From: Algorimicrobium sp002414705
GTDB taxonomy: Bacteria > Bacteroidota > Bacteroidia > Flavobacteriales > Flavobacteriaceae
NCBI GenBank assembly: GCA_963972425.1
Contig: CAXAUF010000008.1
Location: 1-64,000 of the forward strand
Reading direction: 5' to 3'
Length of the DNA: 64,000 bases
Shown: piece by piece, positions 43,894 to 52,425 of the stretch
Layout: the number at the start of each line of letters is the position of its first letter
Numbering within the stretch: the first letter of the stretch is position 1
Position numbers and translations under genes: made by a program
Notes under the pieces: model-generated
What the model was told of the DNA's origin: nothing
The model's database searches: none
Seen by the model: only the letters and a program-made list of their open reading frames with translations

Positions 43894-45891
43894 ATGAAAA
43901 AGTATATAATATATAGTATATGCTTCTTATTTAGTGCGTTTTTATATGCACAAGAAACGGAAGCAACTATTGAAAAAGATACCACCCAACTCCAGGAGGT
44001 TATTTTAATTGGACAACGTAAATTAAGTAATTACCGACAAGAAAAAACCTTATCAAGTATTGATGATTATTTAGAGAAATCTAACAAAATCACCATGATA
44101 AAACGTGGTAATTATGCTTGGGAACCAACTATGAATAACATGACCAGCGAGCGTTTAAATGTCACTATTGATGGCATGCAAATTTTTGGAGCTTGTACAG
44201 ATAAAATGGATCCGATAACCTCGTATGTAGATGTTTCTAATTTAGAAAAAGTAACAGTTGGATCAGGACAAGAAGGTACAGAAAATGGGCATTGTGTTGG
44301 TGGTGGCATCGATTTACAATTACCCCAATCCAAATTTTACGATTTTGGACTTAAATCCAGTGCAGATTTAGGGTATGAAACCAACGGAAATTATAGAACA
44401 GCTGGATTGGATTTAGAATATTCTGGTAATAACTTTTATTTGAATGCAGATGGTATTTACCGAAAATCTGATAATTATGATGCTGGAAATAATCAAGAGG
44501 TTTTATACTCACAATTTGAAAAATATAACGTGTCGCTTCAAGGTGGTTATAAATTGAATGAAAACCACACATTAGATGCTAATTTAATTTATGACAAAGC
44601 TACAGATGTTGGTTATCCTGCATTACCAATGGATGTGTCTTTAGCCGAAGCTTTAATTACATCGTTAACACATAACTATAAAAATGATTCCACTTTTGTG
44701 AATTCTTGGGAATCTAAATTATATTATAATACCATTACCCATATTATGGATGATTCAAAACGTCCAGATGTACCCATCCGAATGGATATGCCAGGTTGGA
44801 GTGATACCTATGGCTTTTACAGTAAAGTAGGTTTAAAGAGAAAAAATCATGATGTATTATTCAATTTAAACGGATTTTATAATCGGTCTGTTGCTGAGAT
44901 GACTATGTATCCAAACGATTCCAATCAACCAGCTATGTTTATGTACACATGGCCAGATATTAGAACCTTATATTCCGGAATTTTTGCAAAAGATGCGATT
45001 ACTTTAAGTGATACAGAAACGTTGACTGCTTCTGCCAGATTTGGTTTTCATAACAATACTATAGGAGAACAGGTTGGTTTAGAAAGTTTGCAAATTTTCT
45101 ACCCTGAATTAACGGATAGTAAAAATCGTTTTTTAATGAGTGTTTCTGCCGATTATCAGCTAAAAACTAAAAAATATGATGCTAGTTTTGGACTCGGTTA
45201 TGGTGAACGTGCACCATCCGTTAGTGAAGGTTATGGTTTTTTCTTATTTAATAGCTTTGATAACTATGATTATATTGGGAATCCAACCTTAAACAATGAA
45301 AAAGCGGTGGAATTTAATGCGAAAGCTAACTACTACCAAAATCGTTTTAAAATTGGTGTAGAAGCTTCATATTTCTATATTATGGATTATATTATTGGTG
45401 ATATTGACACAAGCTTAAGTGCAATGACTATTGGAGCCAATGGTGTTCGCGTTTATACTGCTTTAGATGATGCATCTATTTTTGATGTATTTGTTAATGC
45501 CAGTTATAATTTCACTAAAAAGCTCTCTACAAACGCAACCATTGGTTATAATTATGGTTCAGGAAGTAATGGCGAAAATTTACCACTTATTAGGCCATTT
45601 TCTTATGTAGCTGAAGTGGCTTATAATACAAACAAATTTAATGCAGCTTTACAATTAGAAGGTAATGGAAACCAAAGTCGCTATAGCAGTTTTTATGGGG
45701 AAGATAACACATCTGCTTATGCTGTTTTAAACTTGAATTTAGGAAATATTCTTTATTTAAAGACTAACAAAATGATTTTAAAATATGGTGTAGAAAACAT
45801 TTTAGATGCTAACTATTCAACCTATGCAGACTGGAATAATATTCCACGTCAAGGACGAAACTTCTATATGAATGTATCTTATGTGTTTTAA
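43894..45891 (+). CDS. OprC/NosA-like copper TonB-dependent receptor
   Basis: A 665-residue receptor with a signal peptide (cleavage after LYAQ, residue 20) and no CarboxypepD domain. The plug follows directly (IDGMQIFGACTDKMDPITS), then a 22-strand type barrel ending NVSYVF. The Cys101-x3-Met105 and His283-x-Met285 pairs match the CxxxM-HxM copper site described for Pseudomonas OprC (Cys143, Met147, His323, Met325), with nearly the same separation. It probably imports copper for NosZ and the cbb3 oxidase. It is preceded by copper-binding genes. Confidence 0.9.
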   Translation: MKKYIIYSICFLFSAFLYAQETEATIEKDTTQLQEVILIGQRKLSNYRQEKTLSSIDDYLEKSNKITMIKRGNYAWEPTMNNMTSERLNVTIDGMQIFGACTDKMDPITSYVDVSNLEKVTVGSGQEGTENGHCVGGGIDLQLPQSKFYDFGLKSSADLGYETNGNYRTAGLDLEYSGNNFYLNADGIYRKSDNYDAGNNQEVLYSQFEKYNVSLQGGYKLNENHTLDANLIYDKATDVGYPALPMDVSLAEALITSLTHNYKNDSTFVNSWESKLYYNTITHIMDDSKRPDVPIRMDMPGWSDTYGFYSKVGLKRKNHDVLFNLNGFYNRSVAEMTMYPNDSNQPAMFMYTWPDIRTLYSGIFAKDAITLSDTETLTASARFGFHNNTIGEQVGLESLQIFYPELTDSKNRFLMSVSADYQLKTKKYDASFGLGYGERAPSVSEGYGFFLFNSFDNYDYIGNPTLNNEKAVEFNAKANYYQNRFKIGVEASYFYIMDYIIGDIDTSLSAMTIGANGVRVYTALDDASIFDVFVNASYNFTKKLSTNATIGYNYGSGSNGENLPLIRPFSYVAEVAYNTNKFNAALQLEGNGNQSRYSSFYGEDNTSAYAVLNLNLGNILYLKTNKMILKYGVENILDANYSTYADWNNIPRQGRNFYMNVSYVF

Positions 45892-45920
45892 ATAATATGT
45901 TTAAATAGTAAAAATAAAGT

Positions 45921-45955
45921 AAAAGCTTTCAATGTATGTTGGAAGCTTTTTTAAT
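45921..45955. terminator. Bidirectional terminator between the copper receptor and the cco operon
   Basis: AAAAGCTTTC (45921-45930) pairs with GGAAGCTTTT (45941-45950), with one T-G wobble. T runs on both strands serve the two converging operons. Confidence 0.75.
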
Positions 45956-46652
45956 GACAATCTATTTCGCTTGATACAGTTTCAACAATTGGAGCAGGAG
46001 AGAGGTAAGGTATTCCTAAACCTAATCCACGAAGAATAAATAATAAACCAATAATAACAACGAAAATAGGAATCGCTTTCTGAATGCGTTGTTTTATTGT
46101 TGCGTTTAAAAACTTTCCTAAATAAATAGCTGTTGTCATTAACGGTATCGTTCCAATACCAAACAACGACATATACAATGCACCTTGAATGGCATTTGCG
46201 CTAGCTAAAGAGCCAAAAACAGCCATATAAACTAATCCACAAGGAAGAAATCCATTGAGAAATCCTATGGTTAAAAAGGTGTCGGCAGTTTTCTTTTTAA
46301 GTGCAGCTCCCAAACCCGATTTGATTTTGGAAATAATTTTATGAAGCGGTTTAGAGAAGTTGTATTTACTGAATGTTTTGTAAGGAATAAGTATAGCAAC
46401 AATCATGAGTACACCAATAATAATGGAGAGTTGTTGCTGTAGTCCAAATATATATAAGCTTTTTCCAATCAGTCCAAAAACAAGCCCAATTAGGCTATAA
46501 GCAAGAATGCGTCCAAAATGATATAATGCAATTTGAGTTATTTTCCGTGTCGAATTACTTCGGTCTACAGGAAGCATAAAAGCAATAGGTCCACACATAC
46601 CAACGCAGTGAAAACTACCTAGTAAGCCTAAAACAAGAGCAGACCATAACAT
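45951..46652 (-). CDS. TauE/SafE-like (cytochrome c biogenesis type) membrane protein
   Basis: A 233-residue protein with six membrane helices. The N-terminal motif GSFHCVGMCGP (His14, Cys15, Cys20) is typical of the sulfite exporter TauE/SafE-like, DsbD-related family found in cbb3 clusters, and GFLNGFLPCGLVYMA adds a further Cys. It may move copper or reducing power for oxidase assembly. It is the last gene of the cco operon, one base after fixH. Confidence 0.85.
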   Translation of the reverse strand: MLWSALVLGLLGSFHCVGMCGPIAFMLPVDRSNSTRKITQIALYHFGRILAYSLIGLVFGLIGKSLYIFGLQQQLSIIIGVLMIVAILIPYKTFSKYNFSKPLHKIISKIKSGLGAALKKKTADTFLTIGFLNGFLPCGLVYMAVFGSLASANAIQGALYMSLFGIGTIPLMTTAIYLGKFLNATIKQRIQKAIPIFVVIIGLLFILRGLGLGIPYLSPAPIVETVSSEIDCH

Positions 46653-46653
46653 G

Positions 46654-47100
46654 TTAATACGTTATTTCTTTTTTGAAGCGATAGGAATTTCCCTTATATT
46701 GCCAATCCACAGTAAGGTTCCAACGACCACCTAACAAACGATTGTCAGGTATGAGCAAATTTTGATTTGATAGAGAAATAGGTGTTTCAAAATCAAATTG
46801 TTTATTAGATGGTCTGTATAGGAACACTTTTCCTGTAATATCTGTTATGTTTAGCGAGTCTGGGAATATGATTAGTATGCCTTCTTCGGTTTTTTTGTAA
46901 CGCACATTTTGGACTAATTTATTACCATCCTGTTCGCGCTCCATATTACCTTGAACTTTTAATTCTTGTTGGTAATAATCTTCGGTTACTAAATCATGCT
47001 GGTATTTGTCATCTGTACTCATTTTGATAACAAAAAACATGATAAAAGATATAAATCCAATCATGGCTAATACCATTCCAGTTCCCCAATTTATTTTCAT
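46654..47100 (-). CDS. ccoH: FixH/CcoH family protein
   Basis: A 148-residue protein starting at ATG 47100 (MKINWGTGMVLAMIGF). The frame is open to 47121, but those residues are not conserved. It has one membrane helix (7-27), a periplasmic FixH domain (DLVTEDYYQQELKVQGN) and the C-terminal GRWNLTVDWQYKGNSY. FixH is needed for cbb3 oxidase assembly. It lies between ccoG and the TauE/SafE-like gene. Confidence 0.9.
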   Translation of the reverse strand: MKINWGTGMVLAMIGFISFIMFFVIKMSTDDKYQHDLVTEDYYQQELKVQGNMEREQDGNKLVQNVRYKKTEEGILIIFPDSLNITDITGKVFLYRPSNKQFDFETPISLSNQNLLIPDNRLLGGRWNLTVDWQYKGNSYRFKKEITY

Positions 47101-47178
47101 TGCTTTAATATTTAAAACCAATCCCGATAATTATCGAGAGGGACTCTCTTTTTTTGTTAATACTATATATTATCTATC

Positions 47179-48603
47179 TTACTTATAACTACGTGGCCCT
47201 AAAAAGTTAACGGTTGTGGTTTCAATAAGGTCGTCATGACTATATACCTCAATCATTAACTTGTTTTTGTCACCACTCAACGCTTTCTGATCTATTTCAA
47301 TAAATAAAGTACCTTCAGATAAACCTTGAGGTGGTACGCTAAACGTATTGGAATTTGAAACCACATTTATAGTTCCTTCGTATTTACGTAATTTAAAGGT
47401 GATGTTTTCAATTTCTTTAGTTGTTTTATTCACTAATTTATAGGTAAAAACATTACTGATGATGGTTCCTTCTTTGTGCTCATATAACTGACCAGGTAAA
47501 CGTAAAACATTCGCTTCAATATCATTCCGAAGTAATAACATACCAGATAAAACACCCATAAGGATAATTAAAACAGCAATGTATCCTTTTAATCTTGGTG
47601 TTAATTTAAAAGGTTCTTTCCTCTCAATATTATCTTCACTTGCATAACGAATTAAACCTTTTGGAAGATTTATGCTTTCCATAATATGATCGCATTCATC
47701 AATACATGCGGTACAGTTCACACATTCTAATTGTGTACCGTTACGAATATCAATACCAGTAGGGCAAACGTGTACACATTGTAAGCAATCAATACAATCA
47801 CCATAACCTAAAGCGTCGCGATCTTCGTTTTTACGGAATTTTTTTCTACCATTTTCAGCTTCACCACGTTTATGGTCGTAAGCAACAACAATAGATTTAT
47901 TATCTAATAAAACTCCTTGAAGTCTACCATAAGGGCAGGCAATAATACAAACCTGCTCTCTAAACCAAGCAAAAACAAAATAGAATACAGCCGTAAAAAT
48001 AATTAAAGGTACTAAAGTTCCCATGTGATCGGCAGGACCTTCTTGGATATACATGAGAAGTTTATCGCTACCAATTAAATAGGCTAGAAACACATTTGCA
48101 ATTAGAAATGAAATGATTAAAAATATAAACCATTTTAATAGTCGTTTTCTTATTTTTTCAGCATCCCAAGCTTGTTTGTCAAGTTTACGTTGTTTATTTC
48201 TATCGCCATCAATCCAGTATTCAATTCTACGAAACACCATTTCCAAGAAAATGGTTTGTGGACAAATCCAGCCGCAAAAAATACGACCAAAACCAACGGT
48301 AAAGAGTGCAATAAAAATAACACCAATTAGCATGGAAATAACAAACAGGTAAAAATCCTGTGGCCAAAATGGAAATCCGAAAATATTAAAACGACGTTCT
48401 AAAATGTTAAACATTAAGAACTGGTTTCCATTTATTTTAATAAAAGGTGCCGCAAATAGAAACGCTAATAATACATAACTAACTATTTTGCGCCATTCGT
48501 AATAGCGACCACTTGGTTTTTTAGGATATACCCAAGCACGTTTACCATCTTCACTTAATGTTCCGATCGTGTCTCTAAACGATTCGTTTTCTGGAGTTTC
48601 CAC
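47179..48603 (-). CDS. ccoG: CcoG, cbb3 oxidase accessory iron-sulfur protein
   Basis: A 474-residue membrane protein. Membrane helices surround the redox motif FCGWICPQTIF (near residue 112). Two 4Fe-4S clusters are in CIDCLQCVHVCP and CVNCTACIDECD, and a C-terminal IgG-like domain follows the last helix. CcoG (RdxA/FixG) reduces Cu(II) for oxidase assembly. It follows ccoP by 25 bases. Confidence 0.95.
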   Translation of the reverse strand: METPENESFRDTIGTLSEDGKRAWVYPKKPSGRYYEWRKIVSYVLLAFLFAAPFIKINGNQFLMFNILERRFNIFGFPFWPQDFYLFVISMLIGVIFIALFTVGFGRIFCGWICPQTIFLEMVFRRIEYWIDGDRNKQRKLDKQAWDAEKIRKRLLKWFIFLIISFLIANVFLAYLIGSDKLLMYIQEGPADHMGTLVPLIIFTAVFYFVFAWFREQVCIIACPYGRLQGVLLDNKSIVVAYDHKRGEAENGRKKFRKNEDRDALGYGDCIDCLQCVHVCPTGIDIRNGTQLECVNCTACIDECDHIMESINLPKGLIRYASEDNIERKEPFKLTPRLKGYIAVLIILMGVLSGMLLLRNDIEANVLRLPGQLYEHKEGTIISNVFTYKLVNKTTKEIENITFKLRKYEGTINVVSNSNTFSVPPQGLSEGTLFIEIDQKALSGDKNKLMIEVYSHDDLIETTTVNFLGPRSYK

Positions 48604-48628
48604 GTTGAATTACTTTTAAATTACTAAT

Positions 48629-49579
48629 CTAGTTTTCAATAGAAATTATAGAATCAGTTTTAACTTCCATAGCTTCGGTTGGAATATCTTCTTGAGGTGC
48701 CGTTTCAGAGACCCAAATATCGCCTTCAGCTTCTTTTGGGTTTGCAGGAGTTGTACCTTGGAACGTTAAAACATAACTTGAAACTTGTGCCATTTCAGCA
48801 GGTTTTAAACTTTGTTTCCACGAAATCATACCTTTACCATTTCTACCACCTTCAGATACGGTTTTAAATACATTTTTAATTCCACCACCTAATATCCAAT
48901 GGTTATCTGTTAAGTTTGGTCCAATTCCACCACCACCATCAGCCATATGACAGGCAACACAGTTAGCTTCAAAAATAGCTTGACCAGCTTTAAGATCTGC
49001 TGCACTTGTTAAGACTTCAACCGTATTGAAATCCACTAAATCTTTGGCGTTTTTCTTATACTCTTCTATGGAAATGGCAGCTTGTGCATATTCAGTTTCC
49101 AATTCACTGTACTGATTAGCACCATCAAAAACGTGGTATCTTACTAAATAAACCGCAGCAAAAACAATAGAAGCATAAAAACTATAAATCCACCATGGTG
49201 GTAAGTTATTATCTAACTCACGAATACCATCATAGTTATGATCTAGAATGATATCATGTTCTTCTTCCATTGGTTTTCCACCTACTAATTTTTTATAGGT
49301 TTCACTAACCCAAGCAATTGCTTTTGGTGTTTTTACCTTTCTGGCATTATAACGCGCTTGTCCTTCTGCATCAAGACTTTGGTATAAAATATTATCCATG
49401 GAGCTTACAATGGCTTCAATACCAATTAATAATATTAATACAAATATTAAAAATAGCATGACTAACGGTTGTTCTATAAAAGCTGGTTGGCTTCCAGAAT
49501 CAATAAAATATTCTGCCAGACCAGCAATTAAGAAAAATATAACGGGTATCCTTATCCAAGCTGGAATTAATTGTCTCAT
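48629..49579 (-). CDS. ccoP: cbb3 oxidase subunit CcoP (mono-haem)
   Basis: A 316-residue protein with N-terminal membrane helices (8-25, 40-58), the CcoP signature YDGIRELDNNLPPWW (117-131), another helix (133-148), and a single cytochrome c domain with CVACH (Cys207, Cys210, His211). Proteobacterial CcoP has two haems; one is usual in Bacteroidota. It overlaps ccoQ by four bases (ATGA-type coupling). Confidence 0.95.
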   Translation of the reverse strand: MRQLIPAWIRIPVIFFLIAGLAEYFIDSGSQPAFIEQPLVMLFLIFVLILLIGIEAIVSSMDNILYQSLDAEGQARYNARKVKTPKAIAWVSETYKKLVGGKPMEEEHDIILDHNYDGIRELDNNLPPWWIYSFYASIVFAAVYLVRYHVFDGANQYSELETEYAQAAISIEEYKKNAKDLVDFNTVEVLTSAADLKAGQAIFEANCVACHMADGGGGIGPNLTDNHWILGGGIKNVFKTVSEGGRNGKGMISWKQSLKPAEMAQVSSYVLTFQGTTPANPKEAEGDIWVSETAPQEDIPTEAMEVKTDSIISIEN

Positions 49580-49764
49580 AGTTCTGTGTGGTTTTGGTTG
49601 TTATCTAATGGTATATTACTAACAGTATCTATATAATCTTTTTTTGCGGTTACAACCCACCAAAATAAGACTACAAAAAAGATGAAAAATATGAGTAAAG
49701 AGATAATAGGATATATCTCAATTCCCGCAATACTATCCATGTGATTTTTTACAAACTTTAACAT
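49576..49764 (-). CDS. ccoQ: CcoQ-like small subunit
   Basis: A 62-residue protein with one membrane helix (about 19-40) and the charged WWVVTAKKDY just after it, which is the CcoQ/FixQ layout. It lies between ccoNO and ccoP and overlaps ccoP by four bases. It stabilises the cbb3 complex. Confidence 0.85.
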   Translation of the reverse strand: MLKFVKNHMDSIAGIEIYPIISLLIFFIFFVVLFWWVVTAKKDYIDTVSNIPLDNNQNHTEL

Positions 49765-49781
49765 CGTTTATTTATTAAGGG

Positions 49782-51962
49782 TTATTCTTCTAAATCTGCT
49801 ACATTAATATCTGTTCCTAATCGTTGTAAGTAAGCTATGATAGCGACTATCTCACGATTACGCATTTCTACAAAATCTTCTCCACCGGCAGCTTTATCAG
49901 CTTCGTAGGTAGATGCGAAATCTGGATCAGCGTATAAATTCTTTTCAATTTGTGTGCCTTGATCTAGCATGTGCTGTTGTGCATTTGCTATTTCTTCTTC
50001 AGTATATGGAACACCTAATGTTACCATAACTTCCATTTTTGCTTCAGTACTAGACTTATCAAGTTCATTTAATATCATCCATTTATAAGATGGCATAATA
50101 GAACCAGACGAGGTACTTTGTGGATCATACATGTGGTTAAAGTGCCAATTATCTGAATATTTCCCACCTATACGATGTAAATCTGGACCTGTACGTTTAC
50201 TTCCCCAAAGGAATGGATGATCATAAACAAATTCGCCTGCTTTGGAGTAATCGCCATAGCGTTCAACTTCACTTCTAAAAGGTCTTACCATTTGTGAGTG
50301 ACAACCAACACAACCTTCACGAATGTAAATATCACGTCCTTCTAACTCTAAAGGTGTATATGGCTTAACACTACTTATAGTCGGGATATTAGATTTTACC
50401 ATGATAGTTGGTACAATTTGCACAATACCACCAATTAAAATAGCTATAGTAGCATAAATTGTTAACTTGATTGGTTTTCTTTCTAACCACGTGTGCCATC
50501 CTTCTCCACCAACGCGACTTTTCGAAACGTTTTGTAAAGCAGCAGCTTCAGCTAATTCGTCAGTAACTTTACTACCATTTTTAATAGTAACAATAATGTT
50601 ATAAACTAAAACTAACATACCAGTTAAGTATAACGTTCCACCAATGGCACGCATCCAGTACATAGGCATGATTTCAGTAACAGTTTCTAAAAAGTTACCA
50701 TATACTAACGTTCCGTCTGGGTTAAATTGTTTCCACATACTTGCTTGTGTAAAACCAGCAACATACATTGGTAAGGCATACATGATGATACCTAATGTTC
50801 CAATCCAGAAATGGAAATTGGCCAAACCTAAAGAGAATAATTTTGTTTTAAATAAACGTGGCACTAACCAGTAAATCATACCGAAGGTTAGGAATCCATT
50901 CCATGCCAATGCACCAACGTGAACATGCGCAATAATCCAGTCAGTAAAGTGACCAATAGCATTTACATTCTTTAAAGAAAGCATTGGACCTTCAAACGTT
51001 GCCATACCATATCCGGTAATAGCCACAACCATGAATTTTAAAACAGGATCTGTACGTACTTTATCCCAAGCACCACGTAGCGTTAATAAACCATTAATCA
51101 TTCCACCCCAAGATGGCATTAATAACATAACAGAAAATGCAACACCTAAATTTTGAGCCCATTCAGGAAGCGCTGTATATAGTAAGTGGTGAGGTCCAGC
51201 CCAGATATATATAAAAATTAAAGACCAGAAATGAACAATAGATAAACGATATGAGTAAACAGGTCTGTTTGCTGCTTTAGGTACAAAATAATACATTAAT
51301 CCTAAAAATGGGGTAGTTAAGAAAAACGCAACCGCATTATGTCCATACCACCATTGTACTAATGCATCTTGTACACCTGCATAAACCGAGTAGCTTTTCA
51401 TACCAGTAAAACTAACGGGTAATTCTAAACTATTAAAAATGTGCAGAACAGCAACCGTAACAAATGTGGCAATGTAAAACCAGATGGCTACATATAAATG
51501 GCGCTGTCTACGCTTGATCATGGTTCCAATTAAATTGGCTCCAAATACAACCCAAATTAATGCAATTGCAATATCAAAAGGCCATTCTAATTCAGCATAT
51601 TCTTTAGAAGTAGAAAAACCTAGTGGTAAGGTAATAGCTGCTCCTACAATAATTAATTGCCAACCCCAAAAGTTGATTTTACTCAAAAGATCGCTATACA
51701 TTCTGGCTTTTAAAAGTCGCTGTGTTGAATAATAAACACCAGCAAAAATGGCATTCCCAACGAAAGCGAAAATTACAGCATTTGTGTGCAATGGTCTTAA
51801 TCTACCAAAACTTAACCAGGAAATACCATCCGTTAAGTTTGGAAATAAAAACATAAATGCTAAAAGTAAGCCTACTAGCATACCTACAACTCCCCAAAGC
51901 ATGGTAGCGTAGAGGAAATTTTTAACGATCTTATTGTCGTAATAGAATTGTTGTACTTCCAT
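49782..51962 (-). CDS. ccoNO: Fused cbb3 oxidase subunits CcoN-CcoO
   Basis: A 726-residue fusion. The N-terminal two thirds is CcoN, with twelve helices and haem and CuB ligands such as RPLHTNAVIFAFVGNAIFAG, WYGHNAVAFFLTTPFLG, IYIWAGPHHLLYTALPEW and IAHVHVGALAWNGFLTFG. A linker helix near 500 joins CcoO, which has the haem c motif CVGCHSQMVRPFRSEVERYG and a later Met ligand (GSIMPSYKWM). The fusion is normal in Bacteroidota. This is the catalytic core of the high-affinity oxidase for low oxygen. Confidence 0.97.
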   Translation of the reverse strand: MEVQQFYYDNKIVKNFLYATMLWGVVGMLVGLLLAFMFLFPNLTDGISWLSFGRLRPLHTNAVIFAFVGNAIFAGVYYSTQRLLKARMYSDLLSKINFWGWQLIIVGAAITLPLGFSTSKEYAELEWPFDIAIALIWVVFGANLIGTMIKRRQRHLYVAIWFYIATFVTVAVLHIFNSLELPVSFTGMKSYSVYAGVQDALVQWWYGHNAVAFFLTTPFLGLMYYFVPKAANRPVYSYRLSIVHFWSLIFIYIWAGPHHLLYTALPEWAQNLGVAFSVMLLMPSWGGMINGLLTLRGAWDKVRTDPVLKFMVVAITGYGMATFEGPMLSLKNVNAIGHFTDWIIAHVHVGALAWNGFLTFGMIYWLVPRLFKTKLFSLGLANFHFWIGTLGIIMYALPMYVAGFTQASMWKQFNPDGTLVYGNFLETVTEIMPMYWMRAIGGTLYLTGMLVLVYNIIVTIKNGSKVTDELAEAAALQNVSKSRVGGEGWHTWLERKPIKLTIYATIAILIGGIVQIVPTIMVKSNIPTISSVKPYTPLELEGRDIYIREGCVGCHSQMVRPFRSEVERYGDYSKAGEFVYDHPFLWGSKRTGPDLHRIGGKYSDNWHFNHMYDPQSTSSGSIMPSYKWMILNELDKSSTEAKMEVMVTLGVPYTEEEIANAQQHMLDQGTQIEKNLYADPDFASTYEADKAAGGEDFVEMRNREIVAIIAYLQRLGTDINVADLEE

Positions 51963-51967
51963 AATTT

Positions 51968-52156
51968 TTAATTAATCTGTTTGGTTTTAATAGTTTGTTC
52001 TTGGTTGTCTTTAACGAGCTCGTCTTCAAATAGCATTCTGACAGATGGTGTATAGTCATCATCAAATTGGCCACTTTTTACCGCTAGAATAAAAGCAATA
52101 AAAAAGCCAATAGCTACTACAATACTGATAATCAATAATATGTAAATAACACTCAT
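51968..52156 (-). CDS. ccoS: CcoS, cbb3 oxidase maturation protein
   Basis: A 62-residue protein with one N-terminal helix (3-25) and the CcoS feature LAVKSGQFDDDYTPSVRMLFEDE, where acidic residues follow the FDD. It leads the cco operon, five bases before ccoNO. CcoS is needed to load cofactors into the oxidase. Confidence 0.92.
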   Translation of the reverse strand: MSVIYILLIISIVVAIGFFIAFILAVKSGQFDDDYTPSVRMLFEDELVKDNQEQTIKTKQIN

Positions 52157-52176
52157 ACCTAATAGAAGTTATGGTT

Positions 52177-52184
52177 CAAAAATA
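52177..52184 (-). promoter_or_regulatory. cco operon -7 promoter element
   Basis: On the minus strand TATTTTTG matches TAnnTTTG, 20 bases before the ccoS ATG. Confidence 0.65.
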
Positions 52185-52205
52185 CTCCCTTAATATACTT
52201 AAAAA

Positions 52206-52221
52206 TATGATAAAAATCATA
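52206..52221 (-). promoter_or_regulatory. Crp/Fnr-type operator of the cco operon
   Basis: TATGATAAAAATCATA is a perfect palindrome. Its centre (52213.5) is 29.5 bases before the -7 element start at 52184. Confidence 0.8.
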
Positions 52222-52236
52222 TTTGTCTATTTTTAA

Positions 52237-52425
52237 TCATTCTAATTTCCTGCCAACAATATTGGTTGCTATAGTTGTAAAAACAACAATGCTAATTGAA
52301 CTTAAAGGCATTAAAATTGCCGCGATTACGGGTTCTAATTGACCAGTAACAGCAAAATACAAGCCGATAATATTATAGAAAAAAGATAAGACAAAACTCC
52401 ATTTAATTATTTTAATGGCTTGTTT
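52237..52425 (-). pseudogene. In-frame 3' remainder of ccoI after a premature stop
   Basis: Directly after the TAA of ccoI the same frame continues for 62 sense codons to a TGA at 52237-52239. The encoded segment has two membrane helices with FFYNIIGLYFAVTGQ and AAILMPLSSISIVVF. These are the YN and MxxSS motifs of transmembrane helices 7 and 8 in copper P-type ATPases. It has no start codon of its own at the head. Confidence 0.85.

Noticed and set aside
52237..52425. The stretch between ccoI and ccoS as plain intergenic DNA
   Set aside because: Reading the ccoI frame through the TAA gives a convincing pair of membrane helices with P-type ATPase motifs.
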